Shown here: one piece after another, positions 54,721 through 64,000 of the stretch
How positions within the stretch are numbered: position 1 is the first letter of the stretch
Layout of the letters: each line of letters starts with the position of its first letter
Origin: Dipteris shenzhenensis
Lineage: Eukaryota; Polypodiophyta; Polypodiopsida; Gleicheniales
NCBI GenBank assembly: GCA_047967505.1
Contig: CM106540.1
Strand: one strand, 5' to 3'
DNA: 64,000 nt
The notes under the pieces: model-generated
Told to the model about the DNA's origin: nothing
Seen by the model: the letters and a program-made list of their open reading frames with translations, nothing else
Database searches by the model: none
Made by a program: the position numbers and the translations under genes

Positions 54721-57167
54721 TTTTACTCATGGTGAGCAACATAGCCTACTTGTAATAACTTCAAACACTTCTACACTTTCTTTGCAGCAATTCCCTTATG
54801 CAACTCTCCAATAAATCCCCTTCTTGCAATCCATGTTCATCAAACTTGAATAATTGATATACAATGCTACATGATTTGAAGTTACAAGCTCTCTATGAAG
54901 TACCAACCTCTTAGATGCATTATCCAAAGGAATTATAAGTTTCTTTCCATTATGGATGTAGTCTTGATCATGCAAACCACTAATACTACCATCACATGTG
55001 ATGTGTGATGTAAAGGGCTAACCCATCTAAGGAATGCATAACACGGACCTTGACAAGAAGAGTACTCTTACAACGTCAATTTTCTATGTCTACTATCCCC
55101 ATCTAAAGCATGTCCTATCAATGGGAATACCATGTCCCTTAGAACATGTTCGAAGAAAGCTGGCTGCTCTCCCATTGTTCTCTGACAAACATGGAATCGA
55201 ACCTATTACATGTTAAATGAACCAATAGAACTAGATTTGGCAAGCATTCAGGAATAGGATTCACTATCAATAGCCTTGCATAATGAGCAATTACATTACA
55301 TTGAAAAGTATCCTCAACACTAAGATCTCAGGGGGGGTCCCCCCAGAAATATGTAAGTATACAATGTGGGATCAAATGGAGGGGGTTTTTAATTCAAAGA
55401 TTTTAGGTAAATTTTTAGAAATGTATTTACATATGGGGTTTTTTAATTGAATTTTGAAAAAAATCTATAAGTTTGTATTAAACAAGGGGTATTTTTATCA
55501 AAGCAAAATTTACAAATAAATGTTTTTAAAATACCCCTTTAACGCACGTTGTATTTAGGCTTTCTTAATAGTGCACCCCCCGAGACTAAGATATCTAACT
55601 TGTCCATTACCAACTTGCACCACAAAGTCTATAATGCAAGTGTATTCTGACTTTTTACCCACAAAACCCAACCAAATTATATCACATGCCACCCATCTCA
55701 CCATTCTCTTCACAACTGTTTCATCCTTCGCCTTCTTTCCCTCAAACCTAACTCATGAGCATTGATTATGTCCTTACAAAATTTTTTGACATCTTTTCTC
55801 ACCATGACTCTATAGCACTCTCCCAAAGACTTCTAACCTCTCTGCTCAATGCAACAACTTCAATTCTTGTGAAGGCTATCTCCTTATTTAATGCCCAAAC
55901 CATTGTGGATTTTGTTTTGCCTCATTTTTGCTACTCTCAATAACTCCAAATGATTCAAATAATTTAGTCATCTACCACCTCCTGTGTCTCTTGATCTACA
56001 AGTGTCTAAAGGTCAAGTTTGTCGATACACTTGTATCCAAAAGTCTCGTTCTTTAGGAATAGGATCACATGCACAACATTGCAAATTATCTAAGTATGTT
56101 CCCTCTAGACATATCTACTTGCAATCCTTACACCAATAAGTGTCATTAATTTCAATGAACTATGTTGTCTCCATTATAATTATTGCCTTAGTTATTGTTG
56201 GCTCATCATGCCATTTGCCACATCCATTACTATCATGCAAAATGGGCTTTAGGTCAACCACATTACCATCATAGTTATATGATCCTTGCCCAAAACCCCA
56301 ACACAAGGTTGCAAACAACATACTCTATGTAATAAAAGAAAGAAAATGTTTAAGATCACAATAGACTTGAAAAGCTACCTAATGTAGAGATAGCCAAAAG
56401 GCATATCTACAAATTAGCATATAGCACTTCATGCCAAATAAGGCCATTTTAGAGAGGTGTTGTTGATGACATTATCAATGAAAGTAACTAAGCATGATTG
56501 AGGGGGGACATAAAGTAGTCGGGATGAGAGGAAGGCTTTTCTCTTTATTTAAAAAAGAAAAAAATACAATTAAAAAATAAATCTTAAGGAATAACTCAAA
56601 AAAAATAAAAGGCTACCAACCTCACAGATTAGTAACAATGATGATGGATACAATCAGAGTGCTCCTATGATACCCTGAGACACGATTCCTTGATTGATGG
56701 AGAAAAAAAGTAGCATGCAATGGTTTAAAAAAGGAAAATAGCTCTCAGTATTCTTAATTTGAAGTAACCTTCTAAGATTCAATGTGTAGTTTTAAAATAA
56801 TTATAGCCAACTATGAAAAATATAGCTAGTTACAAAAGTTACAGCCAATTAAATCATTTGAAAGGATTGCAATGAGAGAAAAATAGATGAAGTTTCATAG
56901 AAATTTTGGCATAATAAGAATTAGAGGCTTAATTTATACAGCTACTATTAGTGAAAACCATAACGTAATGGATCCTGATCAGTGCAATAAAATGAAGGCT
57001 TGAAGATGCCAAAGAAACTAGGATAGAAGAATTGACACTGAGTATAGCAATACTTGGCTTTTGTCTCTCCCTTAAATTCATCCTCTAAGCACTCCCAAAA
57101 CTTCCTTTTGCCTTGTAAGGTACTTAAATGGACATCCATATTCATTGAGAAAATAGATATATCCATT
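54721..57167. other. No gene recognised
   Basis: AT-rich sequence without a convincing frame. A G-run meeting a C-run (GGGGGGGTCCCCCC) lies near 55333. A/T runs are common between 56520 and 56620. Confidence 0.4.
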
Positions 57168-57529
57168 GGGATTATTGAGATATCAAGCTCCACTCGTCAT
57201 ATGCTAGGGTGACTGTTGTGCATTTATGTCACCGACTTGTTAGCTACAGATGCGGTTGGTACACCGCCCATGAATAATAGCTGGATGACAGCTATCCTTA
57301 TGTACTCTAGTTCGTGGCTCAGTTAGTATGCCACCTTAGTTAGTTGAGTTTGGTTTGAGACCCACATATAGGGTTCTTCTATTTCTTTGTACTAGAGTTC
57401 TTTTGGCTTTCACAACTAAGAAGAGGAAAACAGTTTTCAGCCTCCACCTTTGTGTGTATTCCCCCATTGTGTATGTGAGAAAGCCGCAAGTGAGACTCCT
57501 TGCCTCTCTCCCACTATCTTCATAGGGAT
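57168..57529 (+). repeat. Solo LTR of the D copia family with target duplication
   Basis: The LTR proper is 57173-57524 (352 bp), flanked by GGGAT on both sides (57168-57172, 57525-57529). Its ends read TATTGAG and TTCATA, each one G-to-A or C-to-T change from the TGTTGAG and TTCACA of element D. No internal sequence is present, so the two LTRs of an insertion have recombined. Confidence 0.92.
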
Positions 57530-58044
57530 AAGCTCCCCTTCTCTCACTGAGAGCTCCAATCATCACAAGATTCCTCACAACAAGAGACTTGGGAGTCTGG
57601 AGAGCTTTGGGAAGAAAACCTTAAACCCTTACGAATTGCAAACTCTTGATTTGGAGGCAAAGCTAGCTCTTTTAAAGGTGTATGGAGAATCCTTACCAAC
57701 TAATACAGAGGCTTTTTCATGCTTTGCATTGCCAGAGACTATGTGGTAGCTAAATTTGGAGAACAACCAAGGAAATACAATGACAAGTGTATCGTTGGCA
57801 GTTTCAATGTGTATGTTTCATTCTCTCTCTCATTGCTACAAGTTTGTGTTGCTACTTGCTTATGGCCTATTGCATATCCTCTCTTTATTCATCACAGATG
57901 GTGTACAGAAACTCTAATGTCCTTGTAACAACCTCATAACAATTTCTAATGCCACTCACAGCCAATTTTCACGCTCCTGGTAAGTCGACTGCTAACCTGG
58001 TGATTCGATTTGCCTGTAGGATGGTCCCAACTTCTAGAAAATAG
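57530..58044. other. No clear gene between solo LTR and hAT relic
   Basis: A short open stretch (57560-57749) reads a Leu- and Glu-rich peptide (LDLEAKLALLKVYGES) that could belong to the downstream relic, but no homology is recognised. Confidence 0.35.
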
Positions 58045-58998
58045 GTGCATTACAAGGCAACATTGGCATCCCCTACATTATGGAGACAGTTTGAGGATGC
58101 GGCTAATGTTATGAAACCTGTGTTATATGCTCTTAGGGTTTTGGAATCAAAGGCTCCATCAATTGAAAGAGCATGGATGCACTTTTGGAGTATTGAGCAA
58201 GCTCTTATTGCAAGAAATCCCCCTACTTGCCCAGGCCAAGAGAATGAGAGAAGACCATTTAATGCTACAAAATGCAAGGAATTGTAGTAATTGTTTAGGC
58301 CTCAATGCCAAATGGGATCAAGCTCACAATCCCTTGTATAGTGTTGGGTACCTTTTAGACCCTCAGTGGTGGAATATGAAGCCCAAAGAATCCCAATTTT
58401 ATGCACGACTTTTATAAGGTCATGCACTAGTATTATCCCCAAACCATGAGTTTGTAAAGTCTTGTAACAAGTTAGCCAAGTATTGATGCAAGGAGGGGTT
58501 GTTTGAATCAAGCGATCCAAGCATTGGCAGAAACTACATCTGCTTAGAAATGGTGGATGATGAATGGTGGCACGTGTGACTTTCTACACCCAATTGAAAT
58601 GAGATTTCTTTCTCAGGCATGCTCAAACTTGGGCTCAAAAGTAAACTGGAGTCATTACAAGTACATTCATAGTACTATATGAAATAGACTTCTAGAGGAT
58701 CCGGGCTAAGAAGAAAGTATACATCTATGCCAATCATAAAATGCTAGAAACATTAGGAGATGTGGAATATGAGGAAAAAGTTCCAAAATGGACCTACGAT
58801 ATCCCACCCGATGCTATCTAACGTGAAGCAGTCCCATCATTGCAAATCCCAAAACCCCAAGAAGAGGATGAGGAAGGGAGTAATAGTGCAAGTTCTGAGG
58901 ATGTATTGGATGAAGATGAAGGAAATAATATTCATCTTTTACATGGATTTGAAGATGAGTACATTGATGACGAACATGATGAGGATAGGGACTCATGA
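58045..58998 (+). pseudogene. hAT-type transposase relic, C-terminal part
   Basis: A broken frame reads WRQFEDAANVMKPVLYALRVLE (about 58084-58145) and later HNPLYSVGYLLDPQWW (58320-58370), typical of the C-terminal half of plant hAT transposases. A YIHST...NRLLED region and KKKVYIYANHKMLE follow (58660-58750), corresponding to the stretch after the hAT dimerisation domain, then an acidic tail ending TGA at 58996-58998. Stops and frame changes occur throughout, and the catalytic N-terminal part was not found. The assignment rests on these motif resemblances. Confidence 0.6.
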
Positions 58999-60109
58999 AT
59001 TATGGCAATGATGCTGATAGTGAGTTTTGAACGTCTTATTGTATTCTCAATGTGTTCTTTTTTTTATTGCAGGTTGAGGTTTAGGGTGGGATAAGAATTT
59101 TGCCCTGTATCATATTGTCTCATTGCATGTAAGAAAAAAATCACTTAGTCAATAAGTAAACTTCTCTCTCTCTCTCTCTCTCTTTAATGCAAGATAGAAA
59201 GTACAAATACCTAGATTGTGTACAATGTATGAGGGGGCCTCAAAATATAGCTAAAACTTATAGGCCCCAGGGGATTTTTAAACTAGTGCTAGCAGTCTCT
59301 AAGGGGACTTAATAAAGGGTTGTGCTTTTAGAGTTTACTTTATATAGTTTGTCATAATTTAATCAATAGTATATCTCTTGCATGCATGCATGCATGCACC
59401 GTGTTCCAACACCAGGTCAACATTGAGAATTCTCAGCTATTTGTCCATTCTCTCAACACCTACTCTCTACACTTAGACCTTTTAGCTAAATCCTACACTC
59501 ATAATAGTTAATAATATGCTAGTTTTCTCTTTTCTTTTATATTTTATAATGGAACATATGTACAATTAATTTCCTTTTTCATTTGGGTAAAATCAAGACT
59601 TTTTCCTCACTTATATATCACAAACAATTAAATTAAGAAACTGTCCCATATCTAAAATGAATATTTATCATATTCATTAATACAAAATTTTCCTCGCAAG
59701 ATTATTTCTTCCATTACCCATTGCATCTCAATTCCAATTATGTAAGAAATATGCATTTGCCATTTTCTCATGGACATCAAATAAGGGGAAATTTCATAAC
59801 ACCTCGAGGTGGTTTTAATTTGAAAAAGGTGGTTCCAATTTGGAAAAAAGGGGCAAAAATTTAATGATTTTGGGAACAAAACTACTAGGATTGGGGAGGG
59901 ACAACCATGTGATGCCATGTGTCCAAATTCTCAAAAAGGGGGGAGGGGGTGAATTTAAGACATGTGTTAGTGGGATTGCCATTGGGGGTGAATTTGGGGA
60001 CTATGCATGGGGCAGTAGGACCAGACTAGACGTTGCACCTCACGTGGGTTGGACACATGTATGCCACACCATGCATGGAAGGATGCACCTACCAAAAGGA
60101 TAAATGTAG
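58999..60109. other. No gene; two microsatellites
   Basis: Contains a (CT)n run at 59161-59185 and a TGCA run at 59379-59398. The remaining sequence is AT-rich to about 59800, then more G-rich. No coding frame was supported. Confidence 0.5.
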
Positions 60110-60195
60110 TTTTGGCACCTAGCAAGACATGAAACTCTCGCCACACCTGGATCAAGACCTCCCTCTCTTACCACTAGACCATGAGCCAATAGTGA
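60110..60195 (-). mobile_element. Possible tRNA-derived SINE head
   Basis: On the minus strand, GCTCATGGTCTAGTGGTAAG (A-box-like, near 60187-60168) is followed about 30 bp later by GGTCTTGATCC (B-box-like, near 60160-60148). This resembles the internal RNA polymerase III promoter of plant SINEs. The body may run left toward 59930. No target duplication or tail was identified. Confidence 0.45.
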
Positions 60196-60689
60196 CACTC
60201 TATTTCCCCATGTAAAATATATTCTAATACTATAATTGCCTATACATCATAATTTCTTGCAAAAACAAGTATAGTCTACCAAAACCTCCTTCCCTCCATT
60301 ATGACCCCTCCATGTAGGCTTGTATTGGGAAAACTTATCTTTCACTGACCCATTCCTTATGAGGCCCTTTTGAGACCCCATTTCTCCCCTAATGGACTTT
60401 TGGATCATCTAATTCTTTTTCATTGACCACATCTTCAGTATATTACTTCGATAAGAATTTGTTGTTCTACTATTTTTTTAGTTTTAAACTTTTATTGATC
60501 TTGAGAGTAGCAGCTACTTGGAATAGCTCAATCTTGCCGACACACATATTTGAAGTCCCATTAGCCACATTTGAAAATCCTATGAAAATCAATCTCTAAC
60601 TTCCTGGACCAAGTCTTTTGGTCTACAACTGCATGGAACTTTACTTAGATTAGTCAAAATCTATACTTCTACTTTCCCAGTCTTAATGA
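60196..60689. other. No gene recognised
   Basis: AT-rich. It may include further decayed gypsy G2 sequence. Confidence 0.35.
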
Positions 60690-62506
60690 TCATTAACTCA
60701 CAACCTTAATGATGCAACACCTTAGAACTTTTAGCTAGGGTCTACTGAGTATAATTGGATAGGCATTCTCTTCCATGGGAATTATGAGTAGACTAGTAGT
60801 ATAGTTCACTCCACCAATGGTAATCACAATTATGAGTAGACTCGTAGTATAGTTCACTCCACCAATGGTAACTACAATATCCAAAAGCACACTATTGGTT
60901 CCCATAGGGTGTTGATCCACCATGCAAACTTGAAAGGGAGACAGCTCTAAAAAAATTAGCTTTCACTTCACAACAACTTTGGAGATGATATTCAGCCCAA
61001 AACCACTATCTACAATCACACCCAACACATTCTAATTTTTTATCTTCACAGTGATCATTGGAACTTCTTCATCCACTACCCATGTGTCAATGATTGGAAT
61101 GGTGACAAGAGAATCCACCTTTAATATGCGTGGCCTTGGATTGGAGCTAATGTAGGAAGAAGTCTTTATAGTATGGAGCAATCTTTAGCAATTCAACCAT
61201 TCTGAGGTTCATCTTTATATTTTGAAATATTTCGCATGCCTTTTCCATCTCTAGGCTTGGGTCTCCATCAAGACTAGGTTCATCCTATGACTTGCTTGTG
61301 AAAGTTCCAGCCAAGTTTTCACCTAGTGGTGCCACACTCAAATCAGGAGGCGTCCATAGCTAGTGCTTCACCCTAAAGTTTTGGCAATATTCAAGATGCA
61401 AACTACTTTTGTGCCTTCAAGTTGATGTATCTTGATGTAGGTGGAGGATCTTTTTCACTATCCATTGGACCTTGGGAAAGATTAATTGCAGTAGCATCCA
61501 TTGAGTTTGGAAGTTTTGCAATATAACTTAGAATCTAATATTTACCTCTCGTCTTTCCATACTACTTCTTCTTAATAACTTTAGATGCTCTTCCCACAAT
61601 GGAAACTCGGCTTTGGTGTGGTTACCATTGCATAAGTAACACCAATTCATGATAGGCCTTGGTTCTTATATTTACCATTCTTACCTTTACCCTTTCCTTA
61701 CTCGAGTTTAAGTGGGCATCCATCCTTTGTGTTAGGGTCATTTTTTAGCTAATTCACATTTCTAGCCCTCTACTTTTCATACCAATACTCAGACGCGACA
61801 TGATGACCATGTTTGGTACAAGTTTCACAATACTTTGTTTTACATTCCTTCTCTGAACTTCCTCTTCTAGGACACTTTTTGCACCATTTTCCATTTGAGC
61901 TTGGTTTCTCTTAGAAATTCATTTCCTTCAAGATCTTCTTCATTGTTGACTTCAACTTGTTTGGTTTTGTGAAAGCATCCTCTTCATCACTCCCTTCAAC
62001 CTTTTTCTTTGACTTCTTCTTGGGAGGTCCACTTTTCCCCAATGCAATAGCTTGGTTCACCGATTCCTCATATGTCTTTGGTGGATTGACAATCTTTGGG
62101 AACCTCAAATCAATCTAAGTACAGTCCCTAATCAACCAAGCATCTGTTTCCAATCCTTGAAGTAGGCAATTGGAAATTCGTTAAACTAGCATTGTGTTGT
62201 CTTGTCAATGTGCAAGGGAAATAACTCATATATTCTTCTTTGATTACACCATCATTGATGTGGCAGACTCGTAGACAAAATCTGGAAGTGACTATATGGA
62301 TCTTCCTCGTCAATTCCCCTGAAAGCCTGAAACTTAACGTTGATAGGTGTAGTTGGATTCACCTTGACAATTGCCAGCTCAAGACCCTGGGGTCACTCCT
62401 TGTCATCAACATTATGATCTTCCTTAATATAGATATTTGTGTCAACAATCGTCAATGTGAACATGCTTGTGTTGATGTCTTCTATGGCAGGGGTGATCAA
62501 GGTACT
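60690..62506 (-). mobile_element. Ty3/gypsy relic G2 (gag and protease)
   Basis: Minus-strand gypsy gag followed by an aspartic protease. It shares its first 174 bp (62333-62506) with element G1 and, like G1, is cut at the same base by a copia LTR. Sequence after the protease is lost near 60690. Confidence 0.75.
60690..62506 (-). pseudogene. Gypsy gag-protease relic
   Basis: From 62506: ELAIVKVNPTTPINV, then EEDPYSHF (about 62310), CHINDGVIKEEYM (about 62260-62220) and an FPIAYFKDW-like stretch (about 62170-62145), which fit a retrotransposon gag domain. A Lys-rich region lies at 62040-61960. A CYLCNGNHTKAEF stretch (about 61640) resembles a zinc knuckle whose last Cys is Phe. The protease reads VIVDSGFGLNIISKVV (about 61023-60976) and TIGGVNYTTSLLII, then AYPIILSRP (about 60740). 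A 48-bp tandem duplication (60781-60876) repeats 16 residues of the protease in frame. Many stops are present. Inactive. Confidence 0.72.
60781..60876. repeat. 48-bp tandem duplication in gypsy protease
   Basis: Two adjacent copies start ATTATGAGTAGACT at 60781 and 60829, with three or so differences. The length keeps the reading frame. Confidence 0.85.
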
Positions 62507-63265
62507 TGTAAGAAAACAATACAACGTCTGTGCTCAACAAATAACACGATCTCGTATGCAAGAGAGAAAAGCAGATAGTTCGTATGCAAGAGAGAAAAGC
62601 AGATAATATGGAGAATCAAATTTTTGATTACTATAAAACTAATACAATAGATGGCGCTGCCTCCCATCCGTGCGCTCCTATAAGAGAAGCTTCGATAGCA
62701 TGCTGGAAACAGTAGAGGACGGAGGCTGGATGCTAAGGAATCAAGGTTGCTATAGCCAGTGATGATAATGGGCTTCAGGCTTGCTCTTATATAGCCACCA
62801 GTCGTAGTCGATTAGGCTCAATTGAGAGACCGACCTAGTCCACCCAAACCAACTGACTGGAGGTCAGTCCCGAAATAGGCCACCCACCACACGATAGAAC
62901 CGTGGCGCAAAATAGAGCAACTTACCTACAATTCCCATTCAGCCCACAGCCGTTCGGGATCATCTGGGGCTCCCAACGGGCCCCGCAACCCGAGAGTGGG
63001 CTGCCCCAGGAAATGCTCTGTCTACCGTCAATGCGGTCAGTCATGGGATGCCTTCCCGCACTTGCATGTAGCCTAGTTGGCAACGTGCCAACTCTATCTG
63101 AAGCTGTCTAGCCATCATGCCACACATGGCCCCCATCTAGTGTCCAAACCAGGACCTACCAGATAACCGAGCTACTCAAATGCCTTCTCCTCATCTGGGG
63201 GGCTTACAAGTAGAGTTAGTTGGTTCTTGCATAGTTACATGAGAGTGGAGCATTGATATCTAAGA
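62507..63265 (-). repeat. 3' LTR of copia element F
   Basis: 759 bp, TGTAAGAAAACAATA to GATATCTAAGA (terminal CA complement mutated). It contains a tandem duplication of about 25-30 bp near 62555-62605 (TCGTATGCAAGAGAGAAAAG twice). Confidence 0.85.
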
Positions 63266-63289
63266 CCCCCCCTCAATGTCCAAGTGAAC

Positions 63290-64000
63290 TTACTTTTTTG
63301 GCCCAATGCCAAGTTGATGAAGATGCCTCTCCAATAAGTCTCTTCCAAGAGCCTTCGTGAAGATGTCTGCAGCATTCTCTATAGTCAGACAGTACACCAA
63401 GTCGACCGCCCATCCATGATGAGCTCGCGTACAAAGTGATATTGAATCTCAATGTGTTTTATGCGAGCATGGAACAAAGGGTTCTTTGCAATCGCCATGC
63501 AACTCTTATTGTCACATGATAACTGCGTAGGCTTGTTTTGCACTACCCCCATGTCCCCTAAAATCCTCCTCAACCACAGTGCCTCACAAGAAGCAAAACA
63601 TGCTAATTTGTACTCAGGCTGGTAGAAGAAAGAGCAACTGTGGGTTGCTTCTTGTTGACCCATGAAATAGCTCTAGATCCAAGTGAGAAATAGTAACCTG
63701 TCACTGATCTCCTGATGTCCACATCTCCTGCCCAATCCGAGTCACAGAATTCAGTCAAGATGTTGCCCTTCGTATAGGTGATGCCATAATCAAGTGTGCC
63801 TTTGATGTATTTCAGCACCCGCATCCCTGCCCTCCAATGGTTCTCCCGGGGCTTATTGGAAAACCTGCTTAGTACACCAGTCGCAAAGCTGATGTCCGAC
63901 GGCGTGTTGCACAAGTAAATCAAGCTGCCCACAAGCTTTTTGTACTTCGCTTCGTCCACCAGTGGTGATGAATCCTCATTTGAGAGCTTCACGTCAACCT
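63290..64000 (-). pseudogene. Copia element F pol C-terminus: RT end and RNase H
   Basis: From 64000: [17 protein letters not shown] and LIYLCNTPSDISFATGVLS (RT C-terminus), [35 protein letters not shown] and NKKQPTVALSS (RNase H), then a shift near 63610. EALWLRRILGDMG, SCDNKSCMAIAKNPLFHARIKHIEI and FVRELIMDG follow, ending GIGPKK at 63290. The frame shifts again near 63410. It continues past the window, and the RT catalytic part is not visible. Confidence 0.85.

Larger units (their letters stand above)
62507..64000 (-). mobile_element. Ty1/copia element F, 3' part (cut by window end)
   Basis: Same family as B and C: 3' LTR 63265-62507, polypurine tract complement (CCCCCCCTCAATG), and the RNase H and RT end of pol to the window edge. 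It lies in gypsy G2 at the same base as element C lies next to gypsy G1. Confidence 0.85.

Noticed and set aside
55331-55348. G-run followed by C-run as a G-quadruplex or integration signal
   Set aside because: A single G-run with its complement forms a small palindrome only, and no flanking structure supports a role.

Overview
The window looks like a repeat-dense intergenic block of a land plant, probably a seed plant with a large genome. The evidence is nested Ty1/copia and Ty3/gypsy retrotransposons of plant type, a CACTA (En/Spm) DNA transposon with intron-containing genes, a hAT relic, and one plant-specific host gene, a kiwellin. The species cannot be named from the sequence. Only the kiwellin (25263-26132) looks like a functional host gene.

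Layout. 1-4286: the 3' half of a well-kept copia element (A) inserted in an older copia element (B), which itself ends inside an LTR fragment of a third copia family (D type). 4441-5640: minisatellite and about 165-bp tandem repeats. 5641-13008: mostly unrecognised sequence with dispersed repeats, two decayed coding relics (7.7 kb and 11.5-12.5 kb) and a 373-bp tandem duplication. 13009-20760: a non-autonomous LTR element with very long LTRs whose inside holds only a gag-like relic (TR-GAG or LARD style). 21667-25262: unrecognised. 25263-26132: kiwellin with two kissper modules. 26645-29162: a direct repeat pair around a polypurine tract.

30227-42270: a gypsy element (G1, minus strand) whose reverse transcriptase is split by a complete CACTA element (32424-41495, TSD TCA). 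The CACTA carries a TNP2-like transposase on the minus strand, a second gene on the plus strand, and about 2.6 kb of polypyrimidine sequence between them. 42271-54114: a copia element (C, minus strand, same family as B) with both LTRs, a duplicated reverse transcriptase segment, and a complete, younger copia element (D, 46437-51969, TSD GCCTT) inserted in its integrase. 57173-57524: a D-family solo LTR with TSD GGGAT. 58045-58998: hAT relic. About 60.1 kb: possible SINE head. 60690-62506: gypsy gag and protease relic (G2). 62507-64000: another B/C-family copia element (F), cut by the window end.

The best-supported themes are nested transposition with readable target-site duplications, C-to-T decay that turns CAG codons into TAG stops, and repeated local tandem duplication. 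I found no convincing new multi-gene system. The most unusual items are the double-kissper kiwellin, the palindromic subterminal repeats and pyrimidine-rich core of the CACTA element, and the long-LTR gag-only element.
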